This document shows, one piece after another, positions 36,580-47,137 of a DNA stretch of 64,000 nt. The notes below the pieces were generated by a model. The model saw nothing but the letters and a program-made list of their open reading frames with translations. It made no database searches and was not told the origin of the DNA. The translations under genes were made by a program, and so were the position numbers. The DNA is from Actinomyces qiguomingii. Lineage in GTDB: Bacteria; Actinomycetota; Actinomycetes; Actinomycetales; Actinomycetaceae. Positions within the stretch are counted from its first letter, which is position 1. The number at the start of each line of letters is the position of its first letter. Location of the stretch: positions 3,534,001 to 3,598,000 of the forward strand of contig NZ_CP025228.1 in NCBI RefSeq assembly GCF_004102025.1, given 5' to 3'.

Positions 36580-36684
36580 AAGGAGGCGAGTCGCCCGTGG
36601 GCACCGCTGCCCATGGCGGCGCGGGCTCACCCGAGTAACCTGTGAGCGTGCGCGGTTCCCGGCCGCGGCGCAGGAAGGACCCCC

Positions 36685-38247
36685 ATGAGCGACGGCGCAT
36701 ACGGCATCAGCTCCGCGAACGCCCCCACCGCAAGCGCGTCCCCCGCGCCCTCCACCCAACCACCGGACCTGGGCGACGTCGGCACCTGGGCCAGCGCCGC
36801 CGGCCACGACTGGCTGGTGCTGGCCGATCCCGACCCCGAGCAGCTGCTGCTGGCCGCCTACTTCGACTACGGCCTGGTGGACGAACCGCCCGCCCGTCTG
36901 GACGCCGCCGCCCGCCTGTGCGGGGCACTGCGCGCCGAGTTGCAGCGCCCCATCGAGGTCGGCGTCGGCGAGGTCTCGGTGCCCGAGGTCGCCCTCGAGC
37001 TGGAGCCGTCCATGCTCGGGGTGCGCATCCGCGGCCGCCGCGCCGCCGTGCTCGGCGCCTGGACGCATCTGGGAGAGCTTTTCGCCCGCCCGGACCTGCC
37101 CTCCAATGCGCCACTGCTCCCCCGTCAGGTCAACGCCTGGGACCGGGACCTGGCCACCCACGCGGGCGTGACCGCCATGAACCTGGCGGACATGCCCATC
37201 CACGGCCCCGACGGGGAGGCCGGCCGACTGCTGTCGCATGAGCTGCTCGCCCACCTGGATCCGCGCCGCGGCGAGGTCCGGCACGTGTTCATCACCAACG
37301 ATCCCGCCCTGGTCGGCGTCGGCTGGACGGCCGATCCGCCCGCCGCGGCACCTCCCACCCGCCCGGCCGTCTACCTCGACCGGCGCCCGGCCCTGGTGCT
37401 GTGCCCGCCCGACGACGGCGTGGTGCTCTCCGCCACCGCCACCCCCGGAGCCGACGCCTACGTGGCCGGGTTCGTCATGCAGTCCCTGATCGCCGGCCCG
37501 CTGGACCGGCTGGGGATGCAGGCCCGCCTCGGTTACGAGTACATCCCCCTGCGGGACGCCTTCTACTGCTGCTTCGCGCTCAACACCAACGACGGCCGCC
37601 TGGGCGGTAAGGAGGTGATGGCCGTGCACGACGCCGTCGTCGCCCACCCCCGGCCCGTGCACGACACGCTCATCGAGCGGGCGCTGGAGCTTTACGGCCC
37701 CTCCGAGACGGTCGATAACGCCCTGCGGCTGCGCACCAGCGGTCGGGCCGGCAACGTGCAGCCGACCGCCGACGGCGTGCGGCGGGCCCTGGCGGAGATC
37801 CGCGCCTCGGTGCACCTGCCGCTGCGAGATGAGACCGAGCCGCTGGCGGAGCAGGCCGGCTACCTGCTCTGGAAGCACATCGACGAGCCCGAGGACGACT
37901 TCACCCTTCTCCACGACGGGCCACAACACCGGCGCGACGACGGCCACCCCGACGCTATCAAGCTCACCGCCCACCAGATTCAGGCGCACCAGTTCAAGTG
38001 GGAGCAGCGGGGACTGACCCGGCGCTGGCTGCCCGCTCGGTCCGCCGGCTTCCGGTGGGTGGACTCCACCCGGCTGGTGATGGCCTGCTACGACCCCTCC
38101 GACCAATACCTGGAGCTGATCGACGACCGGTTGCGCACCGTCAACCTGTACTGGGACGAGGTCGCCGCCCACCCCCAGCTGCGCGCCGAACTGGAACGCC
38201 GTGGCATCTGGCGCTTGCCGCGCGGTACCTTCGGACTCATTCAATGA
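36685..38247 (+). CDS. Large protein of unknown function, paralogue 1
   Basis: 520 residues after AGGAAGGA. No signal peptide or membrane helix. Shares aligned blocks with the next gene throughout: AGHDWLV/AGHDWMV, LCGALRAELQRP, WDRDLATH/WDRDLATY, HLDPRRGEVRHVF, LVGVGWTA, PPVYLDRRPAL-like, DAFYCC/DAAYCC, and the C-terminal LRAELERRGIWRLPR. The layout (two roughly equal halves, Y-x-x-IPLRDAFYCCFAL) faintly recalls M16 peptidase-like folds, but no HxxEH zinc motif is present, so I do not claim peptidase activity. Function unknown. Confidence 0.7.
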   Translation: MSDGAYGISSANAPTASASPAPSTQPPDLGDVGTWASAAGHDWLVLADPDPEQLLLAAYFDYGLVDEPPARLDAAARLCGALRAELQRPIEVGVGEVSVPEVALELEPSMLGVRIRGRRAAVLGAWTHLGELFARPDLPSNAPLLPRQVNAWDRDLATHAGVTAMNLADMPIHGPDGEAGRLLSHELLAHLDPRRGEVRHVFITNDPALVGVGWTADPPAAAPPTRPAVYLDRRPALVLCPPDDGVVLSATATPGADAYVAGFVMQSLIAGPLDRLGMQARLGYEYIPLRDAFYCCFALNTNDGRLGGKEVMAVHDAVVAHPRPVHDTLIERALELYGPSETVDNALRLRTSGRAGNVQPTADGVRRALAEIRASVHLPLRDETEPLAEQAGYLLWKHIDEPEDDFTLLHDGPQHRRDDGHPDAIKLTAHQIQAHQFKWEQRGLTRRWLPARSAGFRWVDSTRLVMACYDPSDQYLELIDDRLRTVNLYWDEVAAHPQLRAELERRGIWRLPRGTFGLIQ

Positions 38248-38339
38248 CCGCGCCCCGCCGGAACCGGTCGGGGTTGCCCGTCCCCACCGCACCCGGCCGT
38301 GGTCCACGCCCAAGCACGCAGTCAGGCAGGTGAGCCGAG

Positions 38340-39821
38340 ATGAACGACGCCGTTGAACCCGAGCACGAGTGGGAGACCTTCGCCGGGCACGACTGGATGG
38401 TGCGCACCGCGGGCCTGGAGCCCGGGCAGGCGCTGCTGGGGGTGAGCCTGGACTACGGCGCCGTCGACGAGCCGCCCGCAGCGCTCGACACCCTGGCGCG
38501 CCTGTGCGGGGCGCTGCGCGCCGAGTTGCAGCGGCCGGTGGAGGTCGGCGTCGGCGACGTTGCCGTACCCGAGGCGAACGCTGGTTTCGATGCGGCCAGC
38601 CTCACCATCGCCGTGTGGGGGCGCCGCGAGGCCGTGCTGCGCGCCTGGGAGCACCTGGGCGACCTGTTTGCCGAGCCGGGCCTGCTGAACACCGACGCGA
38701 CACCGATCAGCCGACCCGGGGTCGTCTGGGACCGGGACCTGGCCACCTACGTCGGGACCAATACCCAGACTCTCGGCAATTTGCGCATCCACGCTCCCGA
38801 TGGCGAAGCCGCCTGGCAGGCCGTACGCGCTCTACTTGCGCGCCTGGATCCGCGTCGCGGTGAGGTCCGGCATGTGTTCGACACCAACGACCCCTACCTG
38901 GTCGGCGTGGGCTGGACCGCTCAGTCCGCCTACGGCACGCCCCCAGCGCGTCCGCCCGTGTACCTCGACCGCCGCCCCGCTCTGCTGCCCTGCAATGACG
39001 ATCGGCGCATCCTGCTGAGTGCGACGGGGAACCCGGGCGCGAACACGCTGGTGGCCATGCGCGCCCTGGCCCACCAGTCGATCCGCGTCCTGCGTGACTT
39101 CAATGTCTTCGACAACCTCGGATTGAACATCGTGGAGCTGCGCGACGCCGCCTACTGCTGCATCTACCTGGAGGAGCGCGAGCCGACCCCCATGTTGCTG
39201 CGCCGAATCGTCGAGCAGCTGATCCACAACCCGTTGCCCATCCCGGACGCCGTCGTCGATGCCGCGCTGGACGAATTCGGGGCGAAGGAAGTGGCGGCTC
39301 TCGACCGCCACTTGCACTTGACCGGCCGCAGTGCCCAGCTGCATCCGACCTCCGCCGGGGTGCGCAGCGCCTTCGACCAGCTGCGCGCCGGCGTGCACGT
39401 GCCCCTGAACGACTCCACCCGCGCTCTGGCCGAGCGCCACGGCTACATCGTCTGGGACGTGCCCGAAGAGCCCGCCCGCATGGAGGTCGCGCTCCCCTAC
39501 GACCCCGACCGCGGCATCGACATCGCCCACCCCGAAGGCCTGCGCGTCAGCGAGCACACGCTCGCCGCCCTGTGGCAGGAGCGTCGTCGCGACGACGACG
39601 GCGCCTGGCGCCTGACCGGGCACACCTCCGTGCGCTGGGCCGACATGTCTCGCCTGCAGCTGACCAGCTACGACGCCGACAGCCAGGTGCTGATGCTCGT
39701 TGACGACCGCATGCGGCACGTATTTCTGCCTTGGGACGAGGTCGCCGCACGGCCGGCACTGCGCGCCGAGATCGAGCGCTTCGGCATCTGGCGGGCGCCG
39801 CGTGCCCAGCTGGGGGATTGA
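38340..39821 (+). CDS. Large protein of unknown function, paralogue 2
   Basis: 493 residues, 92 nt after paralogue 1 and the same strand. Same block order as its neighbour (FAGHDWMVRTAGL, LDYGAVDEPPAALDTLARL, VSLDGR-type WGRREAVLRAWEHLGDLFAEP, LRDAAYCCIYLEEREPTPML, VDDRMRHVFLPWDEV). The last segment (WDEVAARPALRAEIERFGIW) is the best conserved. Cytosolic by sequence. Probably a tandem duplication that has diverged; both may form one heteromeric complex. No motif assigns an activity. Confidence 0.7.
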   Translation: MNDAVEPEHEWETFAGHDWMVRTAGLEPGQALLGVSLDYGAVDEPPAALDTLARLCGALRAELQRPVEVGVGDVAVPEANAGFDAASLTIAVWGRREAVLRAWEHLGDLFAEPGLLNTDATPISRPGVVWDRDLATYVGTNTQTLGNLRIHAPDGEAAWQAVRALLARLDPRRGEVRHVFDTNDPYLVGVGWTAQSAYGTPPARPPVYLDRRPALLPCNDDRRILLSATGNPGANTLVAMRALAHQSIRVLRDFNVFDNLGLNIVELRDAAYCCIYLEEREPTPMLLRRIVEQLIHNPLPIPDAVVDAALDEFGAKEVAALDRHLHLTGRSAQLHPTSAGVRSAFDQLRAGVHVPLNDSTRALAERHGYIVWDVPEEPARMEVALPYDPDRGIDIAHPEGLRVSEHTLAALWQERRRDDDGAWRLTGHTSVRWADMSRLQLTSYDADSQVLMLVDDRMRHVFLPWDEVAARPALRAEIERFGIWRAPRAQLGD

Positions 39822-39826
39822 CCGTC

Positions 39827-40420
39827 TCAACCGGCAGCCCGGGCGGAGGGCACCAGGTCCACGCCCGCCTCGGCCATGGCGGTGCGGGCCGCCTCACCCT
39901 GCTCGGCGCTGACGGGCGCGGTCAGGTCGGTCAGGACGCGGACCTGGTAACCGGCGCGCACGCCGTCGAGCGCCGTGTCCTTCACGCAGTGGGACTCGGC
40001 CAGGCCAACCACGTCCAGGGCCTCGATGCCACGGGCACGCAGGACCGCGTCCAGGCCCGCGCCGGACTCGTCCACAGCCTCGAAGCCGGAGTAGGCCGCG
40101 GCGTACCGGCCCTTCTTCACACTCACATCCGGGGCCAACTCCGCCAGCGCGGGGTGCAGTTCCGCCTCGGCGCTTCCGGCGACGCCGTGCGGCGGCCAGG
40201 TGTCCACGAAGTCGGGAGTCTCGGAGAAGTGCTCGCCGGGATCAATGTGCCAGTCCTGGGTGGTGACCACCAGGTCGTAGTCGCCGCGGTGAGCGGCGGC
40301 GTAGGCGGCCACCCGCTCGGCGACCGCGTTGCCGCCCGCCACGGCCAGGGCGCCGCCCTCGCAGAAGGTGGGCTGAACGTCCACGATGATCAGGGCGCGA
40401 TGCCGGTTCACAGGTGTCAT
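39827..40420 (-). CDS. pncA: Nicotinamidase (isochorismatase-like hydrolase)
   Basis: 197 residues. Catalytic triad Asp14 (IIVDVQPTFCEGG), Lys103 (VSVKKGRYAAAYSGFE) and Cys145 (AESHCVKDTALDG); metal ligands Asp56, His58 and His64 in TQDWHIDPGEHFSE. Converts nicotinamide to nicotinate for NAD salvage and would activate pyrazinamide. The complement has TAGATT six nt before ATG and TTGTGT 17 bp further up, so it is probably leaderless, with two palindromic operators over the promoter. It lies downstream of pckG, after two hairpins, so it has its own promoter. Confidence 0.93.
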   Translation of the reverse strand: MTPVNRHRALIIVDVQPTFCEGGALAVAGGNAVAERVAAYAAAHRGDYDLVVTTQDWHIDPGEHFSETPDFVDTWPPHGVAGSAEAELHPALAELAPDVSVKKGRYAAAYSGFEAVDESGAGLDAVLRARGIEALDVVGLAESHCVKDTALDGVRAGYQVRVLTDLTAPVSAEQGEAARTAMAEAGVDLVPSARAAG

Positions 40421-40455
40421 GACACCAATCTATCCACCCATGTGTCATGACACAA
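40413..40455 (-). promoter_or_regulatory. pncA promoter with two 14-bp palindromic operators
   Basis: GGTGTCATGACACC (40413-40426) includes the start codon; TGTGTCATGACACA (40441-40454) covers the -35. Both are perfect palindromes with the same core GTGTCATGACAC, centres 28 bp apart. Promoter elements on the complement are TTGTGT (40450-40455) and TAGATT (40427-40432). A dimeric repressor, not encoded nearby, is the simplest reading. Confidence 0.8.
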
Positions 40456-40527
40456 CGGGATGCAGCCTAACGGCCGGCGGCGCCACCGCCGTTGAGTTCT
40501 GTGGGCGCCCCTATGCGGCCGGCAAAC

Positions 40528-40616
40528 TGTCCAGAATTGGCGGCCGTTCCCGCCAATTCTGGACATTTCGCCCACCGAATGCGACGGGGTCCCCGACCCA
40601 ATGGGCCGGGGACCCC
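40528..40616 (-). terminator. Two tandem hairpins after pckG
   Basis: First reached: GGGGTCCCCG (40586-40595) with 40607-40616, 10 bp. Second: TGTCCAGAATTGGCGG (40528-40543) with 40550-40565, a perfect 16-bp stem and 6-nt loop. They separate pckG from pncA. Confidence 0.75.
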
Positions 40617-40652
40617 GAGGCGCTCAGGCGCCCACAGACATTCGCTCAGGCA

Positions 40653-42497
<1,845 letters not shown>

Positions 42498-42657
42498 GTG
42501 AGTCCTTCTTTCTTTTGATTCTCATGACTCAACGGGGTCGGGTCCTATCCTTCCTCATCCGGCGCCCCAGGTCACGTCCGAAGGTCCCTCGTGCGCGTCT
42601 TGACCCCTCTCACGGGCGGTGTTTCGCGCCACACCTGCTGCCGTGTAGCGTCGGGGC

Positions 42658-43431
42658 GTGCCCACCGACCCGTCCGCCAACTGCGCTCACCGTGTACCCA
42701 CCTACCTGCGCCGCCTCCTACCCCTCGGGGCTACGGCGCTGGCGCTTTCGGCCTGCACCGCCCACATGGATATGCATCTGGACGACGCGGGCACCTATGA
42801 CGTAGATCTGGTCATGCGCGACACCACCGGCACGGTCTTCGGCGCGGACACCGACTGCCAGGAGTACGCCTCACAGTCGCTGGTCGGCCCCGGCGACGGC
42901 GTGAACGTCACCGCCTCCCGGATCGGGTCCGCCGACGACGACGAGGGGCTGGGCTGCCAGGTGCGTGTGAGCGGGGTGCCTATTCCCGACGCCGCTGGCC
43001 TGGCCGACGGCTCGGCGGAGGACCAGCTGGTGGTACGCGACGGAGATCTGTACGTGGTGCGAATCGCCGGTTACGGGACCGCTCCGGCGGATTCTCATGG
43101 CGCCGCAGAAGGTGCCGACGGCGTGCCGGACGGCGCGGGCGGGGCCCCCTCTCCAGCAGGGTCGTTGAACGAGGTTGTGGACGCCCGGGTGTCGATAACC
43201 TTCCCCGGAGCCGTGGTGGACGCCGGCGGTGGCCGCGTGTCGGGCACCACCGTCACCTGGGAGGACGCCGATCTGCTGTACGACGGCGTGACCGCCTCCG
43301 GAAGAGCCGTCGCAGGCGAGGGCGTGTCTATTTGGGACCGCTACGGCTGGTGGTTCGTGGCGGGGTTGGTCGCCGCTGGTGCCGCGGTGGGCGCGATGGC
43401 GCTGCGACGCCGACGGCGCTCGCATAACTGA
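42658..43431 (+). CDS. LppM-like lipoprotein (DUF3153 type), member 1
   Basis: 257 residues from GTG. Lipoprotein signal ending LALSAC places the lipidated Cys near residue 35. The exported domain ends in VSITFPGAVVDAGGGRVSGT and TVTWEDADLLYDGV, the PG-x-V..G-x-x-x-G-x-x-V-x-W block of LppM-type proteins. A C-terminal helix (WWFVAGLVAAGAAVGAMAL) is followed by a short basic tail, so it is anchored at both ends. TAGCGT lies six nt before GTG (leaderless). First of three tandem family members; function in this genus unknown. Confidence 0.8.
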   Translation: MPTDPSANCAHRVPTYLRRLLPLGATALALSACTAHMDMHLDDAGTYDVDLVMRDTTGTVFGADTDCQEYASQSLVGPGDGVNVTASRIGSADDDEGLGCQVRVSGVPIPDAAGLADGSAEDQLVVRDGDLYVVRIAGYGTAPADSHGAAEGADGVPDGAGGAPSPAGSLNEVVDARVSITFPGAVVDAGGGRVSGTTVTWEDADLLYDGVTASGRAVAGEGVSIWDRYGWWFVAGLVAAGAAVGAMALRRRRRSHN

Positions 43432-43494
43432 CTCTCGCCCATTCACATCCGGCACGCTGTTGCCAAAGAGGGACCTGTCCGTAGACTCCCACCC

Positions 43495-44340
43495 ATGAGC
43501 ATCTTCTCCTCAGTCTCCCTACGCCGCGCGGGCGCCCTCGTGGCCGGTACCGGGCTCCTACTCGGATCCGTCCTCATCGGCCCGACCGCCACCGCGGATA
43601 ACGAACTCACCGGCAACTTCGACATCGTGATCCACGAAGATAATGTCGCCGACATGACTTTCGTCATCGGCATGGATGACTTCTCCCTTGATCTCGTCTG
43701 CACGGAAGGTGTATGGGAGGAAGAGGAAGCGGAGCAGGTAACCGTCTCCCGCGACGACGGCCACTGCACCGTACGCCTAATCGGCTACAGGTTCGTGGAG
43801 AACTCCGACGGCGATCTAAGCATCAGGCACGTCGACAGCGACTACATCGTCGAGGGCCGCTCAGACACCTTCAGCGAGTATGACAGCGCCTCTCTGACAG
43901 TGACCTTCCCAGGCAAGGTCACCGAAGCGGATGACGGCGCCAAGATCTCCGGCAACAAGGTCAGCTGGGACAACGTCGTCGACAATGGCTCCATCCGTGC
44001 TGTCGGCAAGGACTCCCCCGGTTCGGGCATGTTGCCGTGGATCATCATCGGTGTCGTGGTCCTGGCAGCCGCGGCAGGGGCAGTGATCGCCGTCGTCGTC
44101 AGGAACAAGAAGAAGGCCAATCCGGCGGCCGGCTACCCCGGTGCCGCCTATCAGCCCGGCCAGCCGGGATACGGGGCGCCCCAGCAGCCACAACCCGGCC
44201 AGCCCTACGTCGCACAGCCGCAACCCGGCCAGCCGGGCCAGCCCGGATACGGGGCGCCCCAGCAGCCGCAACCCGGCCAGCCCGGCCAGCAGCAGCCAGG
44301 GCAGGAGCAGCAGCCCTACGATCCCAACGGGCAGCACTGA
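43495..44340 (+). CDS. LppM-like membrane protein, member 2, with Pro/Gln/Gly-rich tail
   Basis: 281 residues. Sec signal (LVAGTGLLLGSVLIGPTATA), exported LppM-like domain with LTVTFPGKVTEADDGAKISG and NKVSWDNVVDNG, one membrane helix (MLPWIIIGVVVLAAAAGAVI), then a cytosolic tail starting [20 protein letters not shown] and rich in [13 protein letters not shown] repeats. No lipobox. TAGACT is seven nt before ATG, with TTGCCA 16 bp further up, and no ribosome site. Closely related in sequence and layout to the next gene. Confidence 0.82.
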   Translation: MSIFSSVSLRRAGALVAGTGLLLGSVLIGPTATADNELTGNFDIVIHEDNVADMTFVIGMDDFSLDLVCTEGVWEEEEAEQVTVSRDDGHCTVRLIGYRFVENSDGDLSIRHVDSDYIVEGRSDTFSEYDSASLTVTFPGKVTEADDGAKISGNKVSWDNVVDNGSIRAVGKDSPGSGMLPWIIIGVVVLAAAAGAVIAVVVRNKKKANPAAGYPGAAYQPGQPGYGAPQQPQPGQPYVAQPQPGQPGQPGYGAPQQPQPGQPGQQQPGQEQQPYDPNGQH

Positions 44341-44429
44341 CCGAGCCGGCTTGCAGCCTGCAACCGCGCCGAGACCACCAGGCGACCCAACATTCATGAG
44401 GGGGAGTGCAGTTCCGTACACTCCCCCTC

Positions 44430-45515
44430 ATGAACTTCTTCTCATCATCGCCTCTGCGCCGCGTCGCCGGCGCGGCAGCGGGCATCGTGCTTCTTCTCGG
44501 ATCCGTGCTGCTGGGTCCGACCGCCGCTGCGGACGACACCTCCAGCGCCCAGTTCGACATCGTGCTGTACGAGAACAAAACCGCCGACATGATCCTGAAC
44601 ATGAGCTTCGAAGGCATAAAACCCGATCTGTATTGCTCGGATGACGTCCTTGAGGTCGACGACCTCACGAGCATCGGCGAACACGATGACGACGTCGACG
44701 TCACGCTCAGAACCGAGGGCAACAGCTGCATCCTGGAGATGACCGGCATCCCCGTCGTGGGCTCCAGCGACGGCGACTTCACCATCAAGCACCAGAACAA
44801 CACCTACATCGTTGAGATCACGGGCTTATCCGACTTCAAGGACTACGACTCCTCCACCATGACCGTCACCTTCCCCGGAGATGTCATCGAAGCTGACGAC
44901 AACGCCAAGGTCTCCGGCAACAAGGCCAGCTGGAAGGATATCGCCACGCTTCAGTCTCTCGAGGCAACCGGTTGGGACTCCGCCACCCAGGCCGCAGACG
45001 ACTCCTCCAACGCCGCTCCCTCTGATACGGGTTCATCCGGCATCAAGCCGATCATCTGGGTTCTGCTTGGGCTTCTAGTTCTTGTGGTGATCGGTGGCAT
45101 TGTTGCCTTCGTCATTTCCCGGAACGCGAGCAAGAAGTCACCGCAGGTGGCCGGCTACCCCGGTGCCGCCTACCAGCCGGGCCAGCCTCAGCCCGGTCAA
45201 CCGGGTTACGGCGCCGCGCAGCCGTACCAGCCCGGTGAGCCTCAGCCGTACCAGCCGGGTCAGTACCAGCCGGGCCAGCCTCAGCCGGGCCAGTACCAGC
45301 CGGATCAACCGGGTTACGGCGCCGCGCAGCCGTACCAGCCCGGTGAGCCTCAGCCGTACCAGCCGGGTGAGCCTCAGCCGTACCAGCCGGGTCAGTACCA
45401 GCCGGGCCAGCCTCAGCCCGGTCAACCGGGTTACGGCGCCGCGCAGCCGTACCAGCCGGGTGAGCCTCAGCCACCGTACGACCAACCGCCCAGCGACCCC
45501 TACGCTCCACGCTGA
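44430..45515 (+). CDS. LppM-like membrane protein, member 3, with long repeat tail
   Basis: 361 residues. Signal peptide ([18 protein letters not shown]), exported domain with [20 protein letters not shown] and [13 protein letters not shown], a Ser/Asp linker, a helix ([20 protein letters not shown]), then [20 protein letters not shown] and over 100 residues of [18 protein letters not shown] repeats. The DNA of the tail (about 45175-45480) is a minisatellite. TACACT is seven nt before ATG. I took 44430 rather than an upstream start because of the match to member 2 at this point. Confidence 0.82.
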   Translation: MNFFSSSPLRRVAGAAAGIVLLLGSVLLGPTAAADDTSSAQFDIVLYENKTADMILNMSFEGIKPDLYCSDDVLEVDDLTSIGEHDDDVDVTLRTEGNSCILEMTGIPVVGSSDGDFTIKHQNNTYIVEITGLSDFKDYDSSTMTVTFPGDVIEADDNAKVSGNKASWKDIATLQSLEATGWDSATQAADDSSNAAPSDTGSSGIKPIIWVLLGLLVLVVIGGIVAFVISRNASKKSPQVAGYPGAAYQPGQPQPGQPGYGAAQPYQPGEPQPYQPGQYQPGQPQPGQYQPDQPGYGAAQPYQPGEPQPYQPGEPQPYQPGQYQPGQPQPGQPGYGAAQPYQPGEPQPPYDQPPSDPYAPR

Positions 45516-45603
45516 GTTCGCTACGCCCGGGATGTTTGCGCATGCACGGTGACCGCTCGGTTGCTGGGAATGCGACTCCCGTCGTCGTCACTCACCGCCG
45601 TGC

Positions 45604-46890
45604 TCAGCCGAGCAGTCGGTGACGGGTAATGGTGGCCTCGCGGCCCGCGCCCACCCCGATGGCGGAGATGCGGCAGCCGGCGAGCTCCTCGATGCGCAGC
45701 ACGTAGTCGCGGGCGGCGGCCGGCAGGTCGTCGAAGTCGCGCACGCCAGTGATGTCCTCGCTCCAGCCGGGCAGCTCCTCATAGACAGGCTTGGCGTGGT
45801 GGAAGTCGGTCTGGGTCAGCGGCATCTCGAAGGTGACTTCGCCGTCGACGTCGTAGGCGACGCATACGGGGATGGTCGCGTGCCCGGTGAGCACGTCGAG
45901 CTTGGTCATCACCAGGTCGGTGAGTCCGTTGACGCGAGCGGCGTAGCGGGTGACGACTGCGTCATGCCAGCCGCAGCGGCGCGGGCGGCCGGTGGTTACG
46001 CCGTACTCGCCGCCCTCGGCGCGCAGCCGCTCGCCCATGGCGTCGGTGAGCTCGGCGGGGAAGGGCCCCTCGCCCACCCTGGTGGTGTAGGCCTTGACCA
46101 CGCCGACGACGGCGTCGATGCGGGTGGGGCCCACGCCGGTGCCGGTGCAGGCGCCGCCGGCGGTCGGGTTGGAGGAGGTGACGAAGGGGTAGGTGCCGTG
46201 GTCGATGTCGAGCATGGTGGCCTGGCCGGCCTCGAACAGGACGGTCTTGCCGGCGTCCAGGGCCTGGTTGAGTAGCAGGGAGGTGTCCACGACCATGGGG
46301 CGCACGCGCTCGGCGTAGGACAACAGCTCGTCGGCGACGGCGTCGGGGTCGATGGCGGCGCGGTTGAAGACCTTCAGCAGCAGGCTGTTCTTCTGGTCCA
46401 GGGCGGAGTGGACCTTTTGCCGCAGGATCGACTCGTCGAACAGGTCCTGTACGCGCAGGCCCACGCGGTTCATCTTGTCCGCGTAGGTGGGGCCGATGCC
46501 GCGGCCGGTGGTGCCCAGCTGGCGGGCGCCGAGGAAGCGCTCGGTGGTGCGGTCCATGACCCGGTTGTAGGAGGGGATCAGGTGGGCGTTGGCGGATATC
46601 TTCAGTGTGGAGGCGTCCTTGCCGCGGGAGGTGATCTCCTCGATCTCGGAAAACAGGACCTCCAGGTCCACCACCACGCCGTTGCCGATCACCGGGGTGA
46701 CCCCGGGGGTGAGCACGCCCGCGGGCAGAAGGTGGAAGGCGAAGGACTCGCCGTCGATCACCACCGTGTGGCCGGCGTTGTTGCCGCCATTGAACTTCAC
46801 CACATAGTCGACGTCCTGGCCGAGCTGGTCGGTCGCCTTGCCCTTTCCTTCGTCTCCCCATTGAGTCCCGACGACGACGACGGCTGGCAT
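45604..46890 (-). CDS. purA: Adenylosuccinate synthetase
   Basis: 428 residues from ATG at 46890. [20 protein letters not shown] is the GTP-binding loop; [35 protein letters not shown] and [13 protein letters not shown] are further signatures. Joins IMP and aspartate for AMP synthesis. Longer in-frame extensions upstream only translate a tandem repeat (VFPRP) and are not part of the protein. Not clustered with the other pur genes. Confidence 0.97.
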   Translation of the reverse strand: MPAVVVVGTQWGDEGKGKATDQLGQDVDYVVKFNGGNNAGHTVVIDGESFAFHLLPAGVLTPGVTPVIGNGVVVDLEVLFSEIEEITSRGKDASTLKISANAHLIPSYNRVMDRTTERFLGARQLGTTGRGIGPTYADKMNRVGLRVQDLFDESILRQKVHSALDQKNSLLLKVFNRAAIDPDAVADELLSYAERVRPMVVDTSLLLNQALDAGKTVLFEAGQATMLDIDHGTYPFVTSSNPTAGGACTGTGVGPTRIDAVVGVVKAYTTRVGEGPFPAELTDAMGERLRAEGGEYGVTTGRPRRCGWHDAVVTRYAARVNGLTDLVMTKLDVLTGHATIPVCVAYDVDGEVTFEMPLTQTDFHHAKPVYEELPGWSEDITGVRDFDDLPAAARDYVLRIEELAGCRISAIGVGAGREATITRHRLLG

Positions 46891-47025
46891 TGCTACTCCC
46901 TGACTGAGTGAGTGCCCCTTGGTGCTCCTTAGCGCCCCTTGGGACAGGCGCGGCCTGGGCGCGCCGCAGGTCAGCCTACCCCGCGTCCGTAGCCGTTTTC
47001 GGGCGAGGTCGATTGGCGGACCGGC

Positions 47026-47097
47026 CAGCGGGCGCGGAAACACCAGCGGGCGCGGGAACACCGGCGGGCGCGGGAACACCGGCGGGCGCGGGAACAC
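47026..47097. repeat. 18-bp tandem repeat, four units
   Basis: Four units of C(A/G)GCGGGCGCGG(A/G)AACAC in the divergent gap between purA and the aztD-like gene, ending four bp before the -35 of the latter. Confidence 0.9.
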
Positions 47098-47101
47098 AGA
47101 G

Positions 47102-47130
47102 TTGCACGCCTTAACGATAATCATTACCGT
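47102..47130 (+). promoter_or_regulatory. Promoter of the AztD-like gene with Zur/Fur-type box
   Basis: TTGCAC (47102-47107), 17 bp, TACCGT (47125-47130), then seven nt to the ATG (leaderless). ACGATAATCATTACCGT (47114-47130) is a 17-bp inverted repeat with one mismatch and a TAATnATTA core, like zinc- or iron-uptake regulator boxes, and overlaps the -10. Confidence 0.65.
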
Positions 47131-47137
47131 CTGCACC

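Noticed and set aside
36541..38313. 590-codon open frame opposite paralogue 1
   Set aside because: Covers the coding region of a gene supported by a tandem paralogue; shadow composition.
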